Assembly: GCA_030627085.1 (NCBI GenBank)
Contig: DAOUSS010000006.1
Span: 1-26,591 of the forward strand
Direction: 5' to 3'
DNA length: 26,591 bases
From: Candidatus Stahliibacteriota bacterium
GTDB taxonomy: Bacteria; Hydrothermota; UBA3073
Shown here: positions 16,937 through 23,863 of the stretch, one piece after another
How positions within the stretch are numbered: position 1 is the stretch's first letter
Layout: every line of letters starts with the position of its first letter
Program-made: the position numbers and the translations under genes
Notes under the pieces: model-generated
The model's input: only the letters and a program-made list of their open reading frames with translations
The model's database searches: none
Told to the model about the DNA's origin: nothing

Positions 16937-19290
16937 CTTGTGCCTCCTATGGGCATACTGAAATCAAGTCCATAAAATACTGCTAGATTGCCTTCTGAGT
17001 AAAAATCCTCGTTAGGAACTCTAAAAAGGGCACGGTCATCCGGGAAGTTGTTGATATAAAGAGATATATCGGCACCGGGAAATAGGGATTTACTTACCCT
17101 TACATTGGATAACCATTTAACCGGATACCTTGCGAGTTTATTGTAGTCTTCGTCCGGGGGTCTTGGATGATTATATTTTCTGTTATGGATAATCCTGCCC
17201 TGAGTCTCAAAAGAGACCCATAATTTAAGAGGTTTTGCCGTATACTCAACCTTAAAATCAATCAATCCTTTCTCATTCCAGGATGTGCCGGGTTTATACC
17301 ATACAGTCTCTCCAGCTGCGGTATCAGGGGATGAATCATAGACAAGCCCTCTCCTGCCCGACTCCCCAAAACGATATGAGCCACCTATATCAAACGCAAA
17401 ATTATGTATCCTTGCGGTCTTTAATGTCAGTTCAATCCCTCTATTTCTAAGCCATCCACGGTTGTCATAGACCGTATATGTTGTGGCTGATATTGTATCA
17501 GGGTTTTCTTTGTATCCTAATGGATAACCTACTCCTGATGGTCTGTCCCAGGAATAGCTTTGATATCCCGTAAAAGACACTCCTATAGCCTTGCCAAACT
17601 TTCTGTCATAAGAGACCTCGTATTTTTCCATTCTGTATGCTTTAAGATAAGGATTTGACTGGTCTTCACCCCACTTTGGCGGCACCCAGATATGACTCAT
17701 TGATGGAAGTTTTGCCGAATTACCTGCACTTATTCTTATCTGTCTATCAGAGAATATAGAGAACAGGAGACCTGCTCTTGGACTGATATAATTTCCCGCA
17801 TTGCCGAAGAGGTCGCCGCGAACTCCAAAAGTAAAGCTGTAGTCCCTGTCAAAGAGGGAGGAATTTGTCTTATCCTCAAGATAGAGGCTGCCAATGGTTC
17901 TGTTGGGTATTCCATCAAAGGAATACGGTTCTTTTCCCTGTTCGGGGTCATAATAACTCACATCTGTATAACCATTACCAAAGTTGCCCTCATAAATTAA
18001 TTCTCCGCCCATTGTAACCGTGTGATACCTGGTTCCCTCAGAAATAATATACCTGGATTCTAACCGCGTGCCCGCGTTGACTTCATCCCCAAGGATGGTC
18101 AATTTGCCGATGTATGAAGGATTTGCAAGCACCCATCTCTCTTTATGTCTGTCATTATGGTCATAATGAAGATAGATTGTGGTTTTTATCTTGAGTATCG
18201 GGCTCACCCTGTATTCAGTATTTATATCCTCATATACAGAGTAGCTTCTATCATAATCCTGCAGCCTGTAATCTGTAGATGGTGCATCGTCGTCTATCAT
18301 CCTTCTTAAAAATGACTTGAATCTGACAGAAAGGCGATCTTCTATAAATTCATCAGATACGGTGAATCTTCCTGATATCCGGTGAAAGCCATCCCCAGTT
18401 TCCCGCAAATCCCTCTCACTGAATGCGTAATTTAGGTTGTAGCTTAGATTTGTCCCAAATAGATTGAACCCACTTGATAGATTTGCCTCTCTCGTATCAG
18501 GGTTATATTTTGCCCTTATTCTTAAGGGCTCTCTTCTTGCCTTTATTATAACATTCATTATCCCGGAGGTCAGGTCACCATATCTAACGGATGGTACCCC
18601 TTTTACCACTTCCACCTCCTGTATATCATCCGCGGGGATACCTCTCAGGTCAATGCCCTGACAGAACGATGTCCACTGCATATCTGTATTATTTGATATA
18701 GATACTCCATCTACAATTATCTTTGTGCCAAAGGTAGAGAGTGCATCTGCAGAACTGCCCCTTATAGCAGCTCTTATACTTCCCGATAAACCCTGTCTTG
18801 CTGTTTTCTCAACACCTGGGACAAGTCCAAGTACATCACCCAAAGAAGATGCCTGCATATGCTGTATTTCTCCAGATGAGATACGGGTAGTAGTTGTGTG
18901 CTCATCTGGTATTAAATCCCTCTCTGCTATGACAGTTATACCTCCTATGGTTATCATAGTGGGTTCTAATTTAAAATTTCTAATTACTCTCTCGCCACTC
19001 GACACTACAATACCCTCTGCTACCTCTTTATATCCCAGCATCTTTACCTTTAAGATGTAATTCCCAGGGGGCATATCTTCAATGGCATAGTAGCCATCTA
19101 CATCAGTCGCATCACCGAAGGGTGTCTTATCCAGTACAATGTTTACAAGATAGAGAGGTTCTCCAGATTTCTTATCAATGATTCTCCCACATATTTTGGC
19201 ACACTTTGGTTCACGACCATACAGCTGAATTACCGACAAGAGAAATAAAAGAGAGACACACAACAATCGGTATATCTTCCCTCTATGCAT
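16933..19290 (-). CDS. TonB-dependent outer-membrane receptor B, triad B
   Basis: A 785-residue receptor. The signal segment (~7-24) is followed by a CarboxypepD_reg-like domain (~30-108; ICGRIIDKKSGEPLYLVNIVL, DVDGYYAIEDMPPGNY), a TonB-box-like GGITVIAERD (116-125) and a plug (~130-250) with QASSLGDVLGLVPG, IRGSSADALSTFGTKIIVDGV and VEVVKGVPSVRYGDLTSG, then the barrel. It is 134 residues shorter than receptor A, mostly in the barrel, so the two probably take different ligands. GGAGG lies 5 bp before the ATG. The start overlaps the end of the TrmB-family regulator by 8 bp, so regulator and receptor are translated from one message and the regulator very probably controls this locus. Confidence 0.92.
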   Translation of the reverse strand: MHRGKIYRLLCVSLLFLLSVIQLYGREPKCAKICGRIIDKKSGEPLYLVNIVLDKTPFGDATDVDGYYAIEDMPPGNYILKVKMLGYKEVAEGIVVSSGERVIRNFKLEPTMITIGGITVIAERDLIPDEHTTTTRISSGEIQHMQASSLGDVLGLVPGVEKTARQGLSGSIRAAIRGSSADALSTFGTKIIVDGVSISNNTDMQWTSFCQGIDLRGIPADDIQEVEVVKGVPSVRYGDLTSGIMNVIIKARREPLRIRAKYNPDTREANLSSGFNLFGTNLSYNLNYAFSERDLRETGDGFHRISGRFTVSDEFIEDRLSVRFKSFLRRMIDDDAPSTDYRLQDYDRSYSVYEDINTEYRVSPILKIKTTIYLHYDHNDRHKERWVLANPSYIGKLTILGDEVNAGTRLESRYIISEGTRYHTVTMGGELIYEGNFGNGYTDVSYYDPEQGKEPYSFDGIPNRTIGSLYLEDKTNSSLFDRDYSFTFGVRGDLFGNAGNYISPRAGLLFSIFSDRQIRISAGNSAKLPSMSHIWVPPKWGEDQSNPYLKAYRMEKYEVSYDRKFGKAIGVSFTGYQSYSWDRPSGVGYPLGYKENPDTISATTYTVYDNRGWLRNRGIELTLKTARIHNFAFDIGGSYRFGESGRRGLVYDSSPDTAAGETVWYKPGTSWNEKGLIDFKVEYTAKPLKLWVSFETQGRIIHNRKYNHPRPPDEDYNKLARYPVKWLSNVRVSKSLFPGADISLYINNFPDDRALFRVPNEDFYSEGNLAVFYGLDFSMPIGGTR

Positions 19291-20131
19291 CTTCTCCTCC
19301 CGTTAAAGACCTCAAAACTCTGTAATCCTCTGCTTTTCCCCATAGATAATTGAATAAAATTTTGTTCGCCAGTGCCAACCCCGGATGCTCAATGACAAGC
19401 ATAGTAAGAGGAAAAGTTGCCAGCATTGGGTTATCTAACGCCATAAGCACATATCTTCCGTCAAAAATATGCATCTTTATGGGAAGTCCCTCTATTACCC
19501 TTGCTTCTTCTCCTGCCTTCATACACTTCTCTATATGAGCAATCCTGCGTTCGATATCTTCTGCCTCTGGAAACTCATACAATACTCTAACAACAACCCC
19601 CTTTTTCAATATCTCAAATTCTGCATTCTCCTGCTCCTCTACCTGTTGTTTCTTCAACTGGTGGGCATAGGGAGGTTTTACAAAACTCATAAGGTCTCTC
19701 TTTGTGTTCTTTACCAGAGCTATATACCTTTCATGAATCGATGTAGGACCCTTTATTATCTCCACATACTCCGACACATCCACGGCCTGCATTCCCTGCT
19801 TGTATATTGGACGAAGCATTTCGTTGAGTTCTTTTATCAGTTTCTTCTTCTCATCAAGATCGCTCTCATACCCTTCTATCAAACGGTTGAGAACCCTCTT
19901 GGGTTCTATAGCCTGGAACTTCTTTCTCCTGCCCATCTGTTTCTCAATACACATCCCGCGAAGTATCATTCTCTGTATAGTCTCGTATACCTTAGTCCTT
20001 GGTACATTCGTTAGTTTGTGTATCTCCAGGGCAGAGAGTTCCCTCTTCTCAAGTAGCGACAGGTACACTCTCGTTTCCCTTTCGGAGATACCAAGCTTTG
20101 TCATCTTCTCTATATACTCTTCTTTATTCAT
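19283..20131 (-). CDS. TrmB-family transcriptional regulator
   Basis: A 282-residue protein. Residues ~8-75 form a winged helix-turn-helix (LGISERETRVYLSLLEKRELSALEIHKLTNVPRTKVYE, then a basic wing MGRRKKFQAIEP). A coiled-coil linker follows (~80-112), then a ~170-residue effector domain resembling the TrmB/PLD-like C-terminal half (VEIIKGPTSIHERYIALVKNTKRDLMSFVKPP; LPIKMHIFDGRYVLMAL). TrmB proteins are best known from archaea as sugar-responsive repressors or activators; bacterial members exist. A palindrome (20136-20156) covers the likely transcription start and the ribosome-binding region of this gene, suggesting autoregulation. It is the first gene of the locus and overlaps receptor B by 8 bp. 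The effector need not be a sugar here. Confidence 0.85.
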   Translation of the reverse strand: MNKEEYIEKMTKLGISERETRVYLSLLEKRELSALEIHKLTNVPRTKVYETIQRMILRGMCIEKQMGRRKKFQAIEPKRVLNRLIEGYESDLDEKKKLIKELNEMLRPIYKQGMQAVDVSEYVEIIKGPTSIHERYIALVKNTKRDLMSFVKPPYAHQLKKQQVEEQENAEFEILKKGVVVRVLYEFPEAEDIERRIAHIEKCMKAGEEARVIEGLPIKMHIFDGRYVLMALDNPMLATFPLTMLVIEHPGLALANKILFNYLWGKAEDYRVLRSLTGGEDA

Positions 20132-20135
20132 TTTA

Positions 20136-20156
20136 GTTACCCTTATCTATGGTAAC
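20136..20156. promoter_or_regulatory. Putative autoregulatory operator (GTTACC-N9-GGTAAC)
   Basis: A perfect 6-bp inverted repeat, GTTACC (20136-20141) and GGTAAC (20151-20156), with a 9-bp spacer. Arm centres are 15 bp apart. It begins 4 bp downstream of the -10 box and ends 5 bp before the TrmB ATG, covering both the expected transcription start (~20153) and the AAGGG ribosome-binding motif. This is a classic position for a repressor that controls its own operon. I saw no second complete copy in the window. Confidence 0.6.
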
Positions 20157-20159
20157 AAT

Positions 20160-20188
20160 ATTATATCATATTTTTCATAAAAAGTCAA
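20160..20188 (-). promoter_or_regulatory. Strong sigma70-like promoter of the 20-kb locus
   Basis: On the minus strand TTGACT (20183-20188) is followed after exactly 17 bp by a perfect TATAAT (20160-20165). Upstream sequence (20189-20216) is nearly pure A/T, as in an UP element. Transcription would start near 20153, inside the palindromic operator, and lead into the TrmB-family gene and receptor B. Confidence 0.8.
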
Positions 20189-20289
20189 GAAAAAAATTAA
20201 AAAATAAAAAATTTTTCTGAAGTGATTAGGGGAGTTATTAAATCAGGCTAAATTAGGATTGAGAGGTAGAGAATAATTCAGCAGTGGGG

Positions 20290-21303
20290 TTAAATTATGA
20301 GCATTGCATCACCATAAGAGTAGAACCTATATCTCTTTCTCATTGCCTCGTTATACGCTTTCATAATGAGTTCTCTCCCGGCAAAGGCAGACACCATAAT
20401 GAGGAGGGATGTTTTTGGAAGATGGAAGTTTGTTACAAGGCAGTCAACGACCTTGAATTTGTACGGAGGGTATATATAAAGGTCTGTCCTGTCAGTACCG
20501 GAAAATACCCTCCCATTTTTCGTCACGGTTTCAATTGCTCGAACAGTAGTAGTACCAACAGCAAATAGCCTGCCACATCGATTATTTATTTTTCTTGCAA
20601 CATCTTCTCTAACCTCATAGTATTCGTCTTCCATTTTATGCTCTTCTATCCTCTCTGTCTTGATCGGTTTGAATGTCCCGGGACCTGTATGGAGAAGTAT
20701 CTTGAGTACTACAACCCCCTTTTTTTCAATGTCTTCAAGAAGTTTTGAAGAGAGATGTAATCCAGCAGTGGGAGCAGCAACCGCACCTGGCACCCTTGCA
20801 TAGATTGTCTGGTATGACACCTCATCCAGATCTACAGGGCTTCTTTTTATATACGGAGGGAGAGGAATCTCTCCACAAAGTTCAAGCATCTTCTGAGGAT
20901 TAATTCCTCCCTCAACCTCAAGGAGTGTATGTCCATTCTCAAGATGTTTTAAGACCCTTGCACTTCCTTTATTAAACAATACACGGATGTCTGGTCTTAC
21001 CCTCTTCCTCGGTCGTACAAATGCCTCAAAGACATTGTTCTCTACCTCCCTGATGAAAAATACTTCTATTTTACCCCCTGTATCTTCTTTCTTTCCAAGC
21101 ATTCGTGCCTTCACAACCTTTGTCTCATTCAAAAGGAGTATATCCCCTGGGTTTATATATTCCTGTATGTCGGAGAACATCCTGTGTTCTATACTCTTAT
21201 CATCCCTGTGTACCACCATGAGTCTTGCATCTTCTCTCCTCTTTGGGGGATACTGTGCTATCAGCTCTTTTGGAAGCTTATAATCAAATTGAGAGAGATA
21301 CAT
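20290..21303 (-). CDS. queA: S-adenosylmethionine:tRNA ribosyltransferase-isomerase QueA
   Basis: A 337-residue QueA, which transfers the ribosyl part of S-adenosylmethionine to preQ1-modified tRNA to make epoxyqueuosine. The N-terminus MYLSQFDYKLPKELIAQYP is the family start, followed by REDARLMVV, LLLNETKVVKARM, GAVAAPTAGLHLS and VTNFHLPKTSLLIMVSAFAG. The open frame extends 15 codons further upstream, through a TAAAGCG/TTGGTCA heptamer array shared with the ruvX stop region. I therefore place the start at 21303 on homology; there is no clear Shine-Dalgarno there. The gene follows ruvX and precedes the TrmB promoter with no obvious terminator hairpin. Confidence 0.95.
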   Translation of the reverse strand: MYLSQFDYKLPKELIAQYPPKRREDARLMVVHRDDKSIEHRMFSDIQEYINPGDILLLNETKVVKARMLGKKEDTGGKIEVFFIREVENNVFEAFVRPRKRVRPDIRVLFNKGSARVLKHLENGHTLLEVEGGINPQKMLELCGEIPLPPYIKRSPVDLDEVSYQTIYARVPGAVAAPTAGLHLSSKLLEDIEKKGVVVLKILLHTGPGTFKPIKTERIEEHKMEDEYYEVREDVARKINNRCGRLFAVGTTTVRAIETVTKNGRVFSGTDRTDLYIYPPYKFKVVDCLVTNFHLPKTSLLIMVSAFAGRELIMKAYNEAMRKRYRFYSYGDAMLII

Positions 21304-21315
21304 AGTGATGAACAG

Positions 21316-21354
21316 TAAAGCGTAGAGCGTAAAGCGTAAATTGGTCATTGGTCA
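21316..21354. repeat. Heptamer array TAAAGCG / TTGGTCA
   Basis: TAAAGCG, TAGAGCG, TAAAGCG and a partial TAAA (21316-21340) are followed directly by TTGGTCA twice (21341-21354). The array fills the gap between ruvX and queA and includes the ruvX stop codon (21352-21354). Confidence 0.8.
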
Positions 21355-21738
21355 ATCGGATTCTTCTTCCAGATATCTTTCAAGAATAAGGAGGGCAGAG
21401 ATACTATCCTTATTACCCTTTATTCCTTTCTTCTTAAGGATTACTTTTGCCTCATCGCTTGTGAATCTTTCATCCACAAGCTTTGTTTTTATTCCGAATT
21501 GTTCCTCAATCTTGGCAGCGAATTTTTTTGCATTTCTTGCCATCTCTCCTTTTTCGCCATCAAGTGTCAGAGGAAGGCCAATCACAATAAGTCCCACGGA
21601 GTATATATCTATAATACTCCTCAATTCTCCAAATATGTTCACTCTACTGATGCTCTTTAATGGTTGAGGAATTTTAAGAGGCCCTGAAATAGCCAATCCT
21701 ACAGATTTTATCCCGAGGTCAATTGCAAGAATCCGCAT
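21352..21738 (-). CDS. ruvX: RuvX/YqgF-family RNase H-fold protein (pre-16S rRNA nuclease)
   Basis: A 128-residue YqgF protein. It shows RILAIDLGIKSVGLAISG at the start (catalytic Asp in AIDLG), LIVIGLPLTLDG, and LVDERFTSDEA with the second acidic pair. The family processes the 5' end of 16S rRNA and has also been named a Holliday-junction resolvase. The frame extends 16 codons upstream, but that extension is encoded by the GCCTGCCGGCAGG palindrome and the spacer. The ATG at 21738 matches the family start and has a modest GGTGAAG upstream. Confidence 0.92.
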   Translation of the reverse strand: MRILAIDLGIKSVGLAISGPLKIPQPLKSISRVNIFGELRSIIDIYSVGLIVIGLPLTLDGEKGEMARNAKKFAAKIEEQFGIKTKLVDERFTSDEAKVILKKKGIKGNKDSISALLILERYLEEESD

Positions 21739-21758
21739 AAAAATCTTCACCACACCTG

Positions 21759-21770
21759 CCTGCCGGCAGG
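21759..21770. repeat. Perfect palindrome CCTGCCGGCAGG
   Basis: A GC-rich 12-bp perfect palindrome in otherwise AT-rich sequence, ~20 bp before the ruvX start, preceded by an extra CCTG. It may be the core of a dispersed repeat or a small hairpin in the ruvX leader. Confidence 0.6.
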
Positions 21771-21783
21771 AAGGCACAAAGGA

Positions 21784-21966
21784 CACAAAGAAAAAATAAA
21801 TAAAAATAATTCAAATTTCCAAATCCTAATTTCCAATTTCCAACAAAAATCCAAAATCCAAATGTCGAACGATTATAGGCTTGACAAGAAAAATTTGGAA
21901 ATTTAGGAATTTGACGTTTTATTGGAAATTGGGTATTGGAAATTTGACATTATAAGTGGTGTCTTT
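21784..21966 (+). repeat. Palindromic MITE-like element, copy 1
   Basis: About 183 bp. The left half is rich in AATTTCC/AAATCC words and the right half in GGAAATT words, so the strand folds back on itself. It aligns along its whole length, in reverse orientation, with 26203-26384. Both contain CTTTGTG/CACAAAG at one end and an AAGTGGTGTCTT segment at the other, with the AT-rich tract AAAAATAAATAAAAATAATT in between. No open frame and no transposase, hence a non-autonomous element or structured intergenic repeat. Confidence 0.75.
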
Positions 21967-22020
21967 ATAGTGAATTCCTTACCACGACGGCACAAAATTG
22001 GGTCATTTGGTAATTACATT

Positions 22021-22060
22021 ATTGGCACAATGACGCTAAGACGCAATGACACAACGACGT
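22021..22060. repeat. Degenerate octamer array (AATGACGC-like), 5 x 8 bp
   Basis: Five successive octamers: ATTGGCAC, AATGACGC, TAAGACGC, AATGACAC, AACGACGT. The array lies just downstream of the mltG stop (22075-22077). Confidence 0.6.
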
Positions 22061-22074
22061 CTCAACTACAATCT

Positions 22075-23013
22075 TCAATCTGTAGCACCTATCCCCTTCT
22101 TCGCGTTTATATGCTCTTTGTGTGTTCTTGAGAATATATGAGTGCCGTCTCCCTTTGCAACAAAATATAGATAATCGGTCTTCGCAGGATAAAGGGCAGC
22201 AAGTATTGCATCTTTGCTCGGATTACAGATTGCCCCGGGCGGTAAACCGGGATGTGTATATGTATTGTATGGAGAATCTACGGTAAGATCCATATATAGT
22301 AATTTATTCTTCCTTTCAGGCAGTATATATAGAATTGTAGGACAACTTTCGAGTCTCCTGCCCCTTGCGAGTCGATTGTGATACACGGATGAAATTATGG
22401 ACATCTCTTCTTTTACCTTTGCCTCTGACTGAATGAGCGAAGCAAGAGTAACAATCTCGTTCAGCGTAAATCCAAGACTATCCATCTTTGCCAACATAGT
22501 AGAATCAAACAGTTCAAAAAACCTCTTTATCATCATATTTATTACCCTTTCTGGAGGAATGGAATCAAACGCAAAGTAGGTATCAGGGAACAAAAAGCCC
22601 TCAAGTGTAGGTGCGTTTATACCAAATCTATCCAAAAGTGAGGAATCCCTCGCAAGGTTTATAAACTCTACACTATCCATACCCGTATTGGTTTGGAATA
22701 TTTCTGCAATATCAAAGATGTTCGTCCCTTCCGGTATGGTCACCTTTATATCAACAGTCTCACCCTCTACTATCTTTCTCAATGCATTCCTTAACCCACA
22801 AGGAGTTTCGAATTCATATCTACCTGCCTTTATTCTTTTGTCATTCCCTGTAATCCTTGCCCAGACAGCAAACAGGACTGGTTGTCTTATAGCTTCACTC
22901 TCATATAACTTTTTAGCAACTTCCTCACATCCATCTCCATTTTCTATCTCGATATAGACACGATTTGGAGAGGAAATTATAAGGAATGATAAGAAAAGCA
23001 TACTCATAGGCAT
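22075..23013 (-). CDS. mltG: Endolytic murein transglycosylase MltG
   Basis: A 312-residue MltG, the membrane-anchored lytic enzyme that cuts nascent glycan strands and sets their length. An N-terminal hydrophobic anchor (MLFLSFLIISS) is followed by a LysM-like region (~20-85), then the YceG catalytic domain: IPEGTNIFDIAEIF, LEGFLFPDTYF (137-147) and LASLIQSEAKVKEE, in which E197 aligns with the catalytic Glu. SVYHNRLARGRRLESCPTILY and the closing YTHPGLPPGAICNPSKDAILAAL complete the signature. The longest frame starts at a TTG within two hairpin repeats; I take the first ATG after them (23013), though ATGs at 23007 and 23001 are also possible and none has a good Shine-Dalgarno. Confidence 0.93.
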   Translation of the reverse strand: MPMSMLFLSFLIISSPNRVYIEIENGDGCEEVAKKLYESEAIRQPVLFAVWARITGNDKRIKAGRYEFETPCGLRNALRKIVEGETVDIKVTIPEGTNIFDIAEIFQTNTGMDSVEFINLARDSSLLDRFGINAPTLEGFLFPDTYFAFDSIPPERVINMMIKRFFELFDSTMLAKMDSLGFTLNEIVTLASLIQSEAKVKEEMSIISSVYHNRLARGRRLESCPTILYILPERKNKLLYMDLTVDSPYNTYTHPGLPPGAICNPSKDAILAALYPAKTDYLYFVAKGDGTHIFSRTHKEHINAKKGIGATD

Positions 23014-23019
23014 TCTGTG

Positions 23020-23077
23020 CTGTCGGGAGTTTCCTCCCGACAGAGTTGAGTGTGTATCAGGAGGTAACTCCTGACAC
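23020..23077. repeat. Pair of related tetraloop hairpins (REP-like)
   Basis: Hairpin 1 (23020-23043) has a perfect 10-bp stem, CTGTCGGGAG/CTCCCGACAG, with a TTTC loop (GAAA on the gene strand). Hairpin 2 (23055-23077) has the stem TCAGGAG/CTCCTGA extended past one mismatch, with loop GTAA. Stems and spacing are related, as in REP doublets. They lie directly upstream of the mltG start. Confidence 0.75.
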
Positions 23078-23133
23078 CACAATTAAGAATCCCCATAGTT
23101 GTGTTTAAAATCAAAGTGCAAAAATCAAAAGAA

Positions 23134-23212
23134 AGACTACAGACTTAAGACCACAGACCAAAGACCTCTTAAGTAAATGGTCTTGTGTCTTTAGTCTTCG
23201 GTCTTTAGTCTA
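23134..23212. repeat. Inverted heptamer arrays AGACNNN, 5 + 5 units
   Basis: The left arm 23134-23168 is five heptamers beginning AGAC (AGACTAC, AGACTTA, AGACCAC, AGACCAA, AGACCTC). The right arm 23178-23212 is five heptamers with GTCT in fixed register (TGGTCTT, GTGTCTT, TAGTCTT, CGGTCTT, TAGTCTA). A 9-bp spacer separates them. The arms can pair as a long stem with matched GTCT/AGAC blocks. The right arm ends exactly at the stop codon of the methyltransferase gene (23210-23212). Confidence 0.85.
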
Positions 23213-23791
23213 CAGGTTATATATCGCGTAACTACCCTCAATTACATCTATCGGTCTTGCCTTGACCTTTATACCTCGTGATGCGAATATCTCTATGGTT
23301 TCGGAGGGGCGATGGGTATAATATTTCTTTCCTGTTATAACTCTTGTAAATATCTTGTGGGGGAAACTCCATATAGAGTTTTTGTAACCCGAAATGATGA
23401 AATGCGAGGGTGTAATTCTTTCAATCACATCAATAACATCTTCAATTGAGATGGTTGTAAGTCCCCCTCCCATTATAAGCACATCAAAACTGTCTGTCAG
23501 TGATGAGATATCCTCACATCTGAATTCTGTAGACGAATAGTATGTTGAAGCAAACTCTATCATAGATTTACTTTTATCAATTCCAACTATTTTTGTGTTT
23601 GGGTATACCCTTTTTATTAACCTGGAGAGAAACCCAGTTCCGCAACAGATATCAACTACAGATAACGGGGGAGAGGGAAGGGAAGTAAGGAATCTATGGA
23701 CTTCTTTTTCCCACTCTTTCCTCCAGACGCATAAGGGAGGGATGGTTCTGAAGGCACACTCGTACATATGAGGGAATTTGTATATATCCAT
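23210..23791 (-). CDS. Class I SAM-dependent methyltransferase
   Basis: A 193-residue protein with the S-adenosylmethionine-binding motif I VVDICCGTG (45-53) followed by an acidic strand end IVGIDKSKSM (Asp at ~72) and FRCEDIS as motif III-like. The rest (VLIMGGGLTTISIEDVIDVIERI; HFIISGYKNSIWSFPHK) fits the Rossmann-like fold. The substrate cannot be told; the protein has no extra domain. No Shine-Dalgarno precedes the ATG. It follows the acyltransferase gene across a 71-bp repeat-rich gap. Confidence 0.8.
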   Translation of the reverse strand: MDIYKFPHMYECAFRTIPPLCVWRKEWEKEVHRFLTSLPSPPLSVVDICCGTGFLSRLIKRVYPNTKIVGIDKSKSMIEFASTYYSSTEFRCEDISSLTDSFDVLIMGGGLTTISIEDVIDVIERITPSHFIISGYKNSIWSFPHKIFTRVITGKKYYTHRPSETIEIFASRGIKVKARPIDVIEGSYAIYNL

Positions 23792-23808
23792 GTATGGGTT
23801 ATTAGGTC

Positions 23809-23863
23809 ATTAGGTCATTACCTAATCAACTAATCAACCAATCAACTATTCAACCAATCAACT
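23809..23863. repeat. Hairpin ATTAGGT/ACCTAAT plus 5 x 8-bp AATCAACT array
   Basis: A 7-bp hairpin with a CATT loop (23809-23826) runs into five octamers: AATCAACT (23824-23831), AATCAACC, AATCAACT, ATTCAACC, AATCAACT (to 23863). The final base is the first base of the acyltransferase stop codon complement (23863-23865), so the array begins at the gene end. Confidence 0.85.

Larger units (their letters stand above)
21739..22074. other. 336-bp spacer filled with repeats
   Basis: The gap between mltG and ruvX has no gene. In order it holds a 12-bp perfect palindrome CCTGCCGGCAGG (21759-21770), the palindromic element copy 1 (21784-21966), and a degenerate 8-bp-period array (22021-22060) ending 14 bp from the mltG stop. 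I found no convincing promoter. Confidence 0.7.

Noticed and set aside
19469..20014. Plus-strand open frame of 181 codons
   Set aside because: It lies wholly antisense to the TrmB-family gene and gives a Leu/Tyr-rich product without recognisable motifs.
19283..20131. Sugar-uptake operon interpretation from the TrmB regulator
   Set aside because: No glycoside hydrolase, SusD-like protein or sugar ABC transporter is present; the lipoproteins are DUF4876/LTD-like rather than SusD-like.
23134..23212. CRISPR-like or phage-type direct repeats
   Set aside because: Units are 7 bp with no unique spacers and no cas genes nearby; they are short-period arrays.
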